A stretch of DNA of 64,000 bases from PSRJ01 sp963825305 (lineage in GTDB: Bacteria > Acidobacteriota > Terriglobia > Bryobacterales > Bryobacteraceae), in NCBI GenBank assembly GCA_963825305.1, contig CAWGTA010000012.1, forward strand, positions 248,001 to 312,000, given 5' to 3'. Shown one piece after another: positions 19,970-28,388 of this stretch. Each line of letters opens with the position of its first letter. Position 1 is the stretch's first letter. The position numbers and the translations under genes are program-made. The notes under the pieces are model-generated. The model worked only from the letters and a program-made list of their open reading frames with translations. It searched no databases and was not told where the DNA came from.

Positions 19970-20629
19970 CTACCGCATGACCTTCTTGACCACCGCCAAT
20001 AGCTGGTCCGGCTTGAACGGCTTTACGATCCAGGCCGTCGCTCCTGCCGCCTTGCCTTCCTGTTTCTTGTGTTCGGCGGATTCCGTGGTCAGCAGAATGA
20101 TGGGGACAAACTTGTATTCAGGCATGGTGCGAACCTGGCGCGTGAACTCGATTCCGTCCATCTCAGGCATGTTGATGTCGGTGAGGAAGAGGTGCAGATC
20201 CTGGCCATGTAGTTTGGACAAAGCGTCCACCCCGTTCACGGCTTCCACAACCTCATAACCGCCGCCCTGCAGCACAAAGCTCACCATCTGCCGCATGCTG
20301 GCCGAATCGTCTACCGTCATGATGGTTTTCACGTAGCCCTCCCGCGCGCTGAGCAACTCGCGCCGCAGACCGCAGCGGTCCACCGCTGTGAGGAAAGCTT
20401 CCGACGGGTCGTCAAATGAGAGCGCCGGAACGGTCTTGCGCAGCGAATATAGGAGCTGAAGTATGCAGGTATCAATATCCTCCAAGCCCCCGGTATCCAC
20501 ACTGACCAGCGTGCTATCTTCCAGGCCTTCCGCCAGTTTGGCAGCGAGGTCCTGGGCGTGGCGAATGGTCACCGCGCCTTCGAGTTTTAGAACCTGTCGG
20601 CCTGGGCTGTTAGTGATCGAAAACGGCAT
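19970..20629 (-). CDS. STAS domain fused to CheY-type receiver
   Basis: This 219-residue protein joins two parts that are usually separate neighbouring genes. Residues 1-95 form a STAS-like domain (LKLEGAVTIRHAQDLAAKL, then VDTGGLEDIDTCILQLL). Residues 97-219 form a CheY receiver with the phosphorylation aspartate in FLTDINMPEMDG and the lysine in WIVKPFKPDQ. There is no stop between them. Inside the gene, a GGGAGGG sits 4 bases before an in-frame GTG at 20332, exactly where a free-standing CheY (MKTIMTVDDSASMRQM-type start) would begin. The gene may therefore give both a fusion and a free CheY. It lies between cheY and cheA with gaps of 12 and 6 bases. Confidence 0.88.
   Translation of the reverse strand: MPFSITNSPGRQVLKLEGAVTIRHAQDLAAKLAEGLEDSTLVSVDTGGLEDIDTCILQLLYSLRKTVPALSFDDPSEAFLTAVDRCGLRRELLSAREGYVKTIMTVDDSASMRQMVSFVLQGGGYEVVEAVNGVDALSKLHGQDLHLFLTDINMPEMDGIEFTRQVRTMPEYKFVPIILLTTESAEHKKQEGKAAGATAWIVKPFKPDQLLAVVKKVMR
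20330..20343 (-). promoter_or_regulatory. internal Shine-Dalgarno and GTG start within the STAS-CheY gene
   Basis: The minus strand reads GGGAGGGCTACGTG. The GGAGG core ends 5 bases before the GTG, and the GTG begins the receiver (V-KTIMTVDDSASMRQM). This is a well-spaced site for making a receiver-only product of 122 residues. Whether it is used is not shown by the sequence. Confidence 0.5.
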
Positions 20630-20641
20630 GGTCTCCTACTT

Positions 20642-21028
20642 TCAATCGCTCTGCAGCATGCCTATAACCATGCGAATGTTCTCGACCATCATTTCCGGAG
20701 AGGAGGGCTTGACGATGTAAAGATTCGCCCCTGCGACAAAGCCCTTCGTCTTGTCCTTGCCTTCGCTTTCCGTGGAGACGATGATGATCGGAAGTGAGCT
20801 GTACTTATCATCGGCGCGTATCCGCCGGATGAACTCGTAGCCATCCATGTTGGCCATATTGATGTCGGTGAGAACCAGGTCGCAGGGGTTCGTGTAGAGC
20901 TTTTCCAGTCCGTCACTCCCGTCGACTGCCGTGATCACCTGAAATTGAGCTTGCTCCAATATGTGGGAGTGATAGCTCCTGACAAATTCGGAATCATCCA
21001 CAACTAAGATCTTTTTCTTCGTATCCAC
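20642..21028 (-). CDS. cheY: CheY-type response regulator
   Basis: This 128-residue single receiver domain has the acidic pair in ILVVDDSEF, the phosphorylation aspartate in DLVLTDINMANMDG, a Thr/Ser in IIIVSTESEG and the lysine in YIVKPSSPEM. It has no output domain, so it acts by binding a partner when phosphorylated by CheA. It is one of two receivers of this type in the operon; the other is the STAS-CheY fusion 12 bases downstream. It starts 4 bases after the cheR stop. Confidence 0.92.
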   Translation of the reverse strand: MDTKKKILVVDDSEFVRSYHSHILEQAQFQVITAVDGSDGLEKLYTNPCDLVLTDINMANMDGYEFIRRIRADDKYSSLPIIIVSTESEGKDKTKGFVAGANLYIVKPSSPEMMVENIRMVIGMLQSD

Positions 21029-21032
21029 GGCG

Positions 21033-21866
21033 TCATTCCTTCACATAGACCAGGTGATTTTCAAACCGCTTCAGCTTAAAGGCCGTCGTAACACGTCCGA
21101 TCGATTCGGAGTGCCCCAGGAAGATATAGCCTCCCGGATTCAGAGCATTGTAAAAGTGATCCACAACGGCTTTGCGCGACAGATCGTCGAAATAGATCAG
21201 GACATTCCGGCAGAAGATGAAATCAAAACCGCGCATGGCCCGCATCGCCATACGGTCACTCAGGTTGAGATGAAGGGCCTGGACCAGATCGGCAGTTCTC
21301 CGCCGCACCATCCACGAATCGCCCTCCCCGATGAGGTATTTCTTCCGGTATTCGTCGGGCACTTCGCCAACGGCTCGCGCTCCATAGCGTGCGGCGACCA
21401 CGTGCCGCAGCATGTTTTCATCGATGTCGGTCGCCACGATTTCACAGTCCCAGGACTGCGCCTGGGGAAAAACGTCCTGAACGATCATCGCCAGGGTGTA
21501 AGCTTCTTCGCCGGAGGAGCAACCGGCGCACCAGATCCGCAAGGTCTTCACGCCCCGAGCCTGCTTGGCCGAGAGCACTTCCGGCAGGCAGTGGTTGGCG
21601 AATGCTTGTAACTGGTCGTACTCGCGAAACATGTAGGTTTCGTTGGTGGTGACCAGGTTAGCCAGCGCCTGCATTTCCGCTCCGTCCGGGTCGGCATAAC
21701 TGAGCTTGAAAAGGTACTCGCGGGTGTCATCCAGGCCTAACGCCGTCATGCGTTTGGCAACCCGCGTTTTCAGGAAGTAGATTTTCTTGTCATCGAAATG
21801 CAGCCCCAGCTTCTGATAGATCAGGTGGCTCAGGTTTTGGAATTGGTCGACTGAGAGGTCTGGCAT
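21033..21866 (-). CDS. cheR: chemotaxis methyltransferase CheR
   Basis: CheR methylates glutamates on the chemoreceptor using S-adenosylmethionine. From the ATG at 21866 the protein is 277 residues, the usual length. The N-terminal helical domain ends with NETYMFREYDQL, and the SAM-binding fold carries WCAGCSSGEEAYTLAM, VATDIDENML and FDFIFCRNVLIYF. The ATG at 21866 was chosen because the CheR domain starts there (MPDLSVDQFQNL) and it lies 4 bases after the upstream stop; the frame stays open further upstream but without family sequence. Confidence 0.93.
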   Translation of the reverse strand: MPDLSVDQFQNLSHLIYQKLGLHFDDKKIYFLKTRVAKRMTALGLDDTREYLFKLSYADPDGAEMQALANLVTTNETYMFREYDQLQAFANHCLPEVLSAKQARGVKTLRIWCAGCSSGEEAYTLAMIVQDVFPQAQSWDCEIVATDIDENMLRHVVAARYGARAVGEVPDEYRKKYLIGEGDSWMVRRRTADLVQALHLNLSDRMAMRAMRGFDFIFCRNVLIYFDDLSRKAVVDHFYNALNPGGYIFLGHSESIGRVTTAFKLKRFENHLVYVKE

Positions 21867-21870
21867 GGCC

Positions 21871-22920
21871 TTAGCAGCCGAGCGCCTGCACAACCTCCTC
21901 ATCGGTTTCTTCGGAAGCGCGGGCTGCCAGAATTGGCTCCAGCCCAGGCCGGTCGGCCATCCGAAGGGCTTCTGCTGCTCCAAGGCGAACCAGGCGCTCC
22001 GGACTGGACAGGCAGGAAACCAGAAGCGCGCAGACGTCGTCACGATTGGCCCAAAATGCCAGGACTCGAATCGCCTGATACCGGCACAGCGGTGGATCTC
22101 CGTTCTCCACCAGCGCGCGTAAGACGGACAGCAAACCCTCGCCAGGATCTGCAGACGGGCAGCGCGGATGAATTGCCTTTAGAGCGCTTAGAATCGCGGG
22201 GCGAAGGTGCGGGCCGCATACGGGCAGCAGGCTCGCCACTTCATCGAATTCGCGGGCTGATCCGAGGGCGGCGAACGCCCTCAGGCAGGGCACCAGAAGG
22301 AAATCCGGCAGCGTCGGCAAATCCGGAAAGCGCCGGCGGATGGCGACTAAAGAAGATCCCTGGCCAATTTCCACCAGAGCCTCCAGACAGGCCCCGACCA
22401 ACATGGGGTGGGAGCCGGCCAAGAGCAGATTCTCAATCTGGCATCTGAACTGCGTCGCCCGGGCTCTGCCGAGATTTTCCACTGCCGTGATGACTACGTT
22501 CGGGTCCTGATCGGAAAGCGCGGCGTCGTAGATCAGGTCGGCATCTTTGGCTGTAAGTCCGACCAAAATGTCAACGACAAGCTTGCGCATATTCTTGTCG
22601 CCATCTCGCATAACTGTGTTCAAGAATGGGATCGACCGGGCGCCTTTGTATCGCAATATTTCCACGGCCTGGTTGCGAATCTGCGGGTCATCGCTGGCGA
22701 GCAGTTGGACAGAGCCTTCGATGGCCGCGTCCACGTCCATCCGGGTCAGGGCTTGGAATATGGCGTCTCGCACCGCCCGCGACGGCTCTTTGCCCAAACG
22801 CTCCAGGAGAGGCGGTACGCCGTCCGGAGCATTCGAGTAACCGATATCTTCGGCCGCGAAGATGCGCTCCCCTTCATCAGTGTCATCCAACTTCTCTACG
22901 TACTCTTTGAGGCTGTTCAT
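21871..22920 (-). CDS. HEAT-repeat protein of the chemosensory operon
   Basis: This 349-residue protein is built of roughly ten helical HEAT-like repeats. The first ones are easy to see: EGERIFAAEDIGYSNAPDGV, then AVRDAIFQALTRMDVDAAIE and IRNQAVEILRYKGARSIPFL. Such scaffolds bind protein partners. It is locked into the operon: its ATG overlaps the cheB stop by 4 bases and its stop is 4 bases before cheR. HEAT proteins appear in chemosensory systems that control functions other than flagella; here the adaptation enzymes on either side suggest it organises CheB and CheR or the receptor array (inference). Confidence 0.82.
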   Translation of the reverse strand: MNSLKEYVEKLDDTDEGERIFAAEDIGYSNAPDGVPPLLERLGKEPSRAVRDAIFQALTRMDVDAAIEGSVQLLASDDPQIRNQAVEILRYKGARSIPFLNTVMRDGDKNMRKLVVDILVGLTAKDADLIYDAALSDQDPNVVITAVENLGRARATQFRCQIENLLLAGSHPMLVGACLEALVEIGQGSSLVAIRRRFPDLPTLPDFLLVPCLRAFAALGSAREFDEVASLLPVCGPHLRPAILSALKAIHPRCPSADPGEGLLSVLRALVENGDPPLCRYQAIRVLAFWANRDDVCALLVSCLSSPERLVRLGAAEALRMADRPGLEPILAARASEETDEEVVQALGC

Positions 22921-23981
22921 TGCATCGTCCTTCGGACCGCCTTTACAATCTCTCCCGCTACTTCATGGCTGGGCGCCACCACACACGCTCCACCTCGTTC
23001 GACCGCCTCGCGCGGCATTCCGTAAACCACCGCGGTCTGCTCGCTTTCGGCAATGGTGTGCCCGCCGGCCTGCTTGATCGCGACCATCGAATCGGCGCCA
23101 TCGTCTCCAATGCCGGTCATCAGGACGCCGATGGTGTCCGCGCCGTAGATGCTGAGAACCGACGCCATCATGACGCCCACGGAGGGCACGAATAGCGTCG
23201 GCGGCGTGGTGGGCGTGCGGATCACAACCTCGCCCGTCATTTTTCGATGCAGACACAGATGCATTCCGCCCGGCGCCACATAGCAGACACTGGGCTCGAC
23301 CGGCATGCCCGAACGCCCTTCCACAACCTTGAGCGCGCAGTGATCGTCCAGCCGCTTGGCAAAGGATGCGATAAAGGCGGGAGGCATATGCTGCACCAGG
23401 AAGATGCTGGCGGGTACATCCGCCGGAATGTAAGGCAGCACCTCTTGCAGCGTCGCCGGTCCGCCGGTGGAGATTCCGATGGCCACCGCTTTCTTCCGGG
23501 TGACGAACTCAAAGGTGGCGCGGGTGGGCGCCTGGTACGGCTTCCGGCGCTCACGGCCGCGCTGCATTCGATCCACGATGCCTCGGGACGCGGCGGCTTT
23601 CAGCTTCGAGATCAACTCCTCGGCAATGGCACCCATGTTGGATGAGACCGTGCCATCGGGCTTGCCCACAAAATCGAAGGCCCCCAACTCCAGGCACTCG
23701 AAGGTTGTTGCGGTCCCCTCCTGGGTGAGCGAGGAAACCATGACGACCGGACAGATGTTCTCCTGTAAGATCATCTGCAACGCGGTGACCCCGTCCAGCT
23801 TCGGCATGTTGATGTCCATTGAGACGACATCAGGCCGCAGTTCGCGGGCTTTCGCTACCGCGTCCTCGCCATCCCGCGCGAGCCCCACCAGATCAAGGTC
23901 GGCCGACGCCGCGATGATTCGTTTCAGGGTTTGCCGCATTAAGGCGGAATCGTCCGCCACCAGTACTCGTATTCTCTTCAT
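22917..23981 (-). CDS. cheB: protein-glutamate methylesterase CheB
   Basis: CheB removes methyl groups from chemoreceptor glutamates when its receiver is phosphorylated. The 354-residue protein has a receiver (VLVADDSALMRQTL, phosphorylation site in DVVSMDINMPKLDG), a linker and the methylesterase domain. The catalytic Ser, His and Asp are visible in GISTGGPATLQ, VQHMPPAFIASFA and TGIGDDGADSM. The stop overlaps the HEAT gene start. It begins 99 bases after the CheW-scaffold stop, the largest gap in the operon. Confidence 0.95.
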   Translation of the reverse strand: MKRIRVLVADDSALMRQTLKRIIAASADLDLVGLARDGEDAVAKARELRPDVVSMDINMPKLDGVTALQMILQENICPVVMVSSLTQEGTATTFECLELGAFDFVGKPDGTVSSNMGAIAEELISKLKAAASRGIVDRMQRGRERRKPYQAPTRATFEFVTRKKAVAIGISTGGPATLQEVLPYIPADVPASIFLVQHMPPAFIASFAKRLDDHCALKVVEGRSGMPVEPSVCYVAPGGMHLCLHRKMTGEVVIRTPTTPPTLFVPSVGVMMASVLSIYGADTIGVLMTGIGDDGADSMVAIKQAGGHTIAESEQTAVVYGMPREAVERGGACVVAPSHEVAGEIVKAVRRTMQ

Positions 23982-24080
23982 TGGCTTGGATAATACCGGG
24001 GCCAGGTGAGCCGGCCCCGGTTCGATTAATGCAAGAGCGCGACCAGGTGGTCACGCGCGGACGAGGGCATCCGCAATACC

Positions 24081-25964
24081 TCACGGGGTGATTTCGGATA
24101 GATGCGACTGCTCCTGCCGGGAAAGAATCTTCTCCACGTCGAGCAGCACGATCATCCGCTTACCTTCATCCACCTTTCCGATTCCGGAAATGAACTGTTG
24201 CGCGATTCCGGAACCGATCGCCTCGGGCGGCGGGGCGATGTCCTTCTTGGCGAGATTCAGCACTTCGCGTACGGAATCCACCACCAGGCCCGTTTTGACG
24301 CCGCCGAGATCCACGATGATGATGCGGGTCCGGTCGTCGGACGGTTTGACTTCGAGATCGAAGCGCTTGCGAGTGTCCAGCAAAGGGATCACTTCCCCGC
24401 GCAGATTGGTGATGCCCTCGATGAATTCCGCGGCCTTGGGCACTTTGGTGATCTTGGCCAGGCGGTCGATCTCCTGAATTTGCGAAATCGGGACGCCGAA
24501 TTCCTCCTCGCCCAGCATGAACGTGACCAGTTGTACCTCGCTCAGTTCCTGAGCGGTCGAGCCGGTTTTTTGAGTTTCCCCGGTCTTTTCCTTGGCAGCG
24601 GTCTGTTGCGAGGAGTCGTTCATATCCCTTAGTTTTTGGTCTTTCATCAGGTGGGCGACGTCCAACAACATGATCAACCGCGAGCCGTCGTCCAGTTTGG
24701 CGACCCCTGACAGTTCCATCCCGCCATTTGATGTGATGCGCGGCGGCGGTTCCAGAAGATTCTTCGGCACGTTCAGCACCTCGTGAACGTGATCCACCAC
24801 CAGGCCCAGCACAAAGCCATCGGCATCTACGACGATGATGCGCTGGTCTTCCTGGATGTTCTGCGCGATCTGCTCCTCGAATTGGCGCAGGGCCGTGATG
24901 GTTTCCCGGCCTCCCTCGATAACCTCCGCGCCGCAATCGACCGCGGCATCGCGATCGCCGCGCTCTTCATGCTTGCTTCGTACCTGAAGCTGTTTGATGA
25001 CCTTTTCGTTCAGCCCTCGCGCCTGCGCCAATGCCTCCATCAGTATCTGGCTGGAACTGTTGGTGTCAGCGAGCCACTTACGGAGTTGCTCCGTGACCGA
25101 ACTATCTACCTTCGCGTGCGAACCGCTGGTAAACGCCTTCTCAGTCTGGTCAATCCAGCGCTCATACTCCTCCCGCAGCGGCCGGCAGCTATCGGCGAAC
25201 TCCTCTGCGAGCGATCGTTGCTGCAGCAGACGCCGTAGATCAATGACCGGGAGAATCTGGCCCCGAACCGTCAGCACTCCCAGCACGTAGTCAGGAACGT
25301 CGGGAACCTGGTTGGGAGTCTGCACGCGCAAAATCTCCCGTACATGCTCCATGTGGAAGGCGAATTCCTCTTTGGCGATGCGGAACGTGACCATCTTCTG
25401 GACGTCGGCATCGGCGCTTTTCGATTTGTCTGACGACTCGTTGCTTCTGGATTCCGAACCCGAAGCCCCGCCGTTGGTCGCAGTTGTTTTGCGCGTGACG
25501 CCGATTTCGCAGACATGCGCCGCATTCAGGGCCATCACGATGCGCTGCCCCTTATCGAGTTTGACGACTCCCTCGAGGTAGTCCGAGGAGGTGCCGCGGA
25601 TAGCCGCCGGTGGAGGTTCAATTTCGCTGCGCATTACGCGAGTGACCTGGTTGACCCGGTCCACGCGCAGGCCGGTCTTGATGCCGTCGATATCGACGAC
25701 CAATACCCGGGTGCGGTCGGTCTCTTCGGCCCGCTCCATGCCGAAGCGGGTGCGCATGTCGATGACCGGCAGTACCACACCACGCAGATTGGCGATGCCG
25801 TCCACGTAGGCCGGCGTGCGAGGGACTTTCGCCATCTTGGGGAGGCGAATGATTTCCTGTACCGACATGATGTCGAAGCCAAACTCTTCGTCCTTTAACA
25901 GGAACGTGACCAGTTGGCTTTCGTCTTTCAAGCCGGCGGATGCCTGTAGAGTGTCTTTTTCCAT
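24081..25964 (-). CDS. triple CheW scaffold protein with inserted helical domain
   Basis: This 627-residue protein holds three CheW domains: residues about 15-152, 188-440 and 475-620. Domains one and three are normal (each with an N-LRG block: GIANLRGVVLPVIDMR and GITNLRGEVIPLLDTR). The middle one is split after LTVRGQILPVIDLRRLL by about 125 residues (255-372) and resumes at DQRIIVVDADGFVLG. The insert is all-helical and reads like a CZB-type four-helix bundle (LRKWLADT, then ARGLNEKVIKQ), but the Cys and His residues that bind zinc in CZB are missing. The protein probably couples receptor and CheA and may form larger arrays. It starts 32 bases after the MCP stop. Confidence 0.88.
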   Translation of the reverse strand: MEKDTLQASAGLKDESQLVTFLLKDEEFGFDIMSVQEIIRLPKMAKVPRTPAYVDGIANLRGVVLPVIDMRTRFGMERAEETDRTRVLVVDIDGIKTGLRVDRVNQVTRVMRSEIEPPPAAIRGTSSDYLEGVVKLDKGQRIVMALNAAHVCEIGVTRKTTATNGGASGSESRSNESSDKSKSADADVQKMVTFRIAKEEFAFHMEHVREILRVQTPNQVPDVPDYVLGVLTVRGQILPVIDLRRLLQQRSLAEEFADSCRPLREEYERWIDQTEKAFTSGSHAKVDSSVTEQLRKWLADTNSSSQILMEALAQARGLNEKVIKQLQVRSKHEERGDRDAAVDCGAEVIEGGRETITALRQFEEQIAQNIQEDQRIIVVDADGFVLGLVVDHVHEVLNVPKNLLEPPPRITSNGGMELSGVAKLDDGSRLIMLLDVAHLMKDQKLRDMNDSSQQTAAKEKTGETQKTGSTAQELSEVQLVTFMLGEEEFGVPISQIQEIDRLAKITKVPKAAEFIEGITNLRGEVIPLLDTRKRFDLEVKPSDDRTRIIIVDLGGVKTGLVVDSVREVLNLAKKDIAPPPEAIGSGIAQQFISGIGKVDEGKRMIVLLDVEKILSRQEQSHLSEITP

Positions 25965-25996
25965 AGAAATCTCTTTTGACGAGAATGCTCTACCTG

Positions 25997-28003
25997 CTAC
26001 CCGTTTTGCAGTTCGTCGGCCTGTGAAGCGATATCTTCGATGGCTTGGGCGATTTCCTGGGCAGCCTTCAAGCCCTGCTCGGAGGCTCCGGCTGCTTCGG
26101 TGGAAGCGCGCCCGGTTTCTTCGGCGGCCGCTGCGATCTGCTGGCTGGCTTTACCTGCCTGTTCGAGGCCGGCAGCAGCTTCGCCCGATCCTTTGGCGAT
26201 TTCCCGAATGTCCGTGACCACTATGTCGGACTCTCTGGCGATGCGATCAAGGTTCGCGGTGGAAACTTTCGCGCGTTCCACTTCGGCGCGCCCTTTGCTC
26301 CCCGCCATTTCAATGTCGCCGGCGACCTTGTTGATCTGCGTCTGTACGTTCTTCACCAGGTCTTTGATCTTGTCGGCGTTCTCGCTGCTCTCGTTGGCCA
26401 GGGAGCGGATGTCTCCCGCCACCACTGAGAAGCCCCGGCCATATTCTCCGGCGCGCGCAGCTTCGACGTTGCCGTTCACTGCGAGCATCTTGGTCTGGAC
26501 CGTCACCATGACGATAGCGTCCACGATCTTGTCGATGCGCCGAGTCCGTTCCTCAAGTTCCAGAATGTTCTTGGCGGATTCGGCGGCTGCATCGGCGCCC
26601 TTTCCTACATTGACAATCAACGCATCCACGTTCTCTTTGTTGGTGGCGAGAAGTTTTTGCGTGCCCAGAGCTTTTTCCACGCTCAATTCGGCGCGGTCTC
26701 CCATGCCTTTAGCGGCGTGGCGCATTTGAGCTCCCAGGGCATTAGAGGTTTCCGCTGCCTTAGCCTGTGCGCCAGCCGCCTTGTTGATCTGCTCGATGGC
26801 AATGGAGATCTGTTGTGAAGAACTCTTCAGCTCCTCGGCGTTGGTGGACAATTCCTCGGCAGTGGCCGCCAGTTCCTCAGCCGACTTCTGGGCGTTGGTG
26901 GAAGTCTTCAACGACTCCGCCATTTCGGCCAGCGACCGGGCCGCATCGCTCATCTCGCCATATGCTTTGGACTGCTCCTGCGTCGACTTCTGAGCTTCCT
27001 GGCAGGCAGACGTCGCTTCTTCGGCGGCAGCGGCGATTTCCTCGGCGCCCCTCAGATACGTCTTGGCGCCGGCTAGCGCTTCCGTCGCGTTCTTCTGAAT
27101 CTCGCCGCAATTTACTTGAATCTCTTCGAAATCGCCGGCGACCTTCAGCAGGTCCTGAGTGATGACCTTGGCCTTTTCCACTTCCTCGCGGCCCTTTTTG
27201 CCGGCCGCTTCGGTGTCCGCCGCAACCACCTTCACCTGGTTCTGAATTTCGTTGACCACTTCCTGGATACCGCGCGCGCTCTTCTCGCTGATCTCGGCGA
27301 GATTGCGCACTTCGTCGGCTACTACGGCGAACCCTTTGCCATGCTCTCCGGCGCGGGCAGCTTCGATAGCTGCGTTCAGGGCCAGCAGGTTGGTCTGGTC
27401 GGCAATCCGCGTGACGGCATGAACGATCTTGCCGATCTCCTCGGACTGGCGTTCCAATTCGCCGATCATTTTTGCGGATTCAAGGTTCGCAGCGGCGGCG
27501 TCCCCGACTCCTTTAATCAGGGCTTCCAGGTCCGTCGTGGTTGACTTGGCGAGCGCCTGCAACTCGTTCACCCGGCGCAGGGATGTTTCCGCGCGGGCAT
27601 TGGCAGTGTCCGAGGCCTTCTCAATCTGATTGATCGCAGCACGGGACTCCTCCGCCGCGGATGACGCCTGGTCTGCGCCCGCCGCAATGGTATGCATCGT
27701 CTTTTCGAGTTCTTCCACCGCGCCCGTGGCTTCGGTGATGGCGCTGGCTACCTCGTCGGTGGCAGCGGACAGTTTCTCTGCGACAGCCTGCGCACGAGCC
27801 ACAGTCCGGGCACGCGCCTTCTCATCCGCCAGTTTCTTGGCGGTGAAACGGCTTTCCGCGAGATCGTCACCATTCCCGTTCGACTCCGCGTTCTTCCTGG
27901 CGGGCGGCGTCCCCGAGCCTTTTTGCGGCCCAAGACGGTTCATAGCGAGGCGGTTTGGCACGGCGGTTGTGCCGTTAGGGAGTGCTTCTGCGTTCTTAAT
28001 CAT
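25997..28003 (-). CDS. soluble double-module methyl-accepting chemotaxis protein
   Basis: This 668-residue chemoreceptor is the first gene of the operon. It has no transmembrane segment and no recognisable ligand domain; the N-terminal 60 residues look disordered. Two complete signalling hairpin tips are present: QTNLLALNAAIEAARAGE near residues 203-220 and QTKMLAVNGNVEAARAGE near 503-520. The tips are exactly 300 residues apart, so the protein looks like an internal duplication. The first tip is canonical; the second is diverged (VNGNVE). A cytosolic receptor with two CheW/CheA-binding tips suits the triple-CheW protein next to it. A GGAG lies 5 bases before the ATG at 28003. Confidence 0.9.
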   Translation of the reverse strand: MIKNAEALPNGTTAVPNRLAMNRLGPQKGSGTPPARKNAESNGNGDDLAESRFTAKKLADEKARARTVARAQAVAEKLSAATDEVASAITEATGAVEELEKTMHTIAAGADQASSAAEESRAAINQIEKASDTANARAETSLRRVNELQALAKSTTTDLEALIKGVGDAAAANLESAKMIGELERQSEEIGKIVHAVTRIADQTNLLALNAAIEAARAGEHGKGFAVVADEVRNLAEISEKSARGIQEVVNEIQNQVKVVAADTEAAGKKGREEVEKAKVITQDLLKVAGDFEEIQVNCGEIQKNATEALAGAKTYLRGAEEIAAAAEEATSACQEAQKSTQEQSKAYGEMSDAARSLAEMAESLKTSTNAQKSAEELAATAEELSTNAEELKSSSQQISIAIEQINKAAGAQAKAAETSNALGAQMRHAAKGMGDRAELSVEKALGTQKLLATNKENVDALIVNVGKGADAAAESAKNILELEERTRRIDKIVDAIVMVTVQTKMLAVNGNVEAARAGEYGRGFSVVAGDIRSLANESSENADKIKDLVKNVQTQINKVAGDIEMAGSKGRAEVERAKVSTANLDRIARESDIVVTDIREIAKGSGEAAAGLEQAGKASQQIAAAAEETGRASTEAAGASEQGLKAAQEIAQAIEDIASQADELQNG

Positions 28004-28156
28004 GTTTCTCCGGTGGTAGTCGACTACCCGGTTAACGGGTTGTGAGAGACCTTGAGCGGTGTGAATTGAGATATCTACGCTCTATTCACTAGTGGTGTTA
28101 ATCGGTACAAAGCGCAGAAAAGGCTTGTCAGTGTTTGCCCTACACGCGGAGAGTTA

Positions 28157-28387
28157 TTAGGTCAGGTGGTTCTTCAAAACGTAGCGGATGAGTTCTGCCG
28201 TGCTCTTCAACTTGAGCTTAATCAGCATGCGACTGCGATAGGTGCTAACGGTCTTCTCGCTGAGGTACGAGCGCGGCGGCAATTCCTTTTAGCGTCTTGC
28301 CCAAGCCAATCAGCCGCAGCACTTCTTTTTCACGAGTGGATAGGAACCTATAGCCCGGAAGCCCCGCCGCACCCGATCCTCAGCGGC
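28157..28387 (-). pseudogene. LuxR-type HTH remnant (frameshifted)
   Basis: The minus strand reads FLSTREKEVLRLIGLGKTLK and, after one extra base near 28262-28270, continues SYLSEKTVSTYRSRMLIKLK to a stop at 28157. This is the C-terminal DNA-binding domain of a NarL/FixJ-type regulator. A TGA lies just upstream in this frame, and no receiver precedes it. It begins right after the stop of the MEDS-PAS gene, so it could be the lost C-terminus of that protein or a separate decayed gene. Confidence 0.6.
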
Positions 28388-28388
28388 C

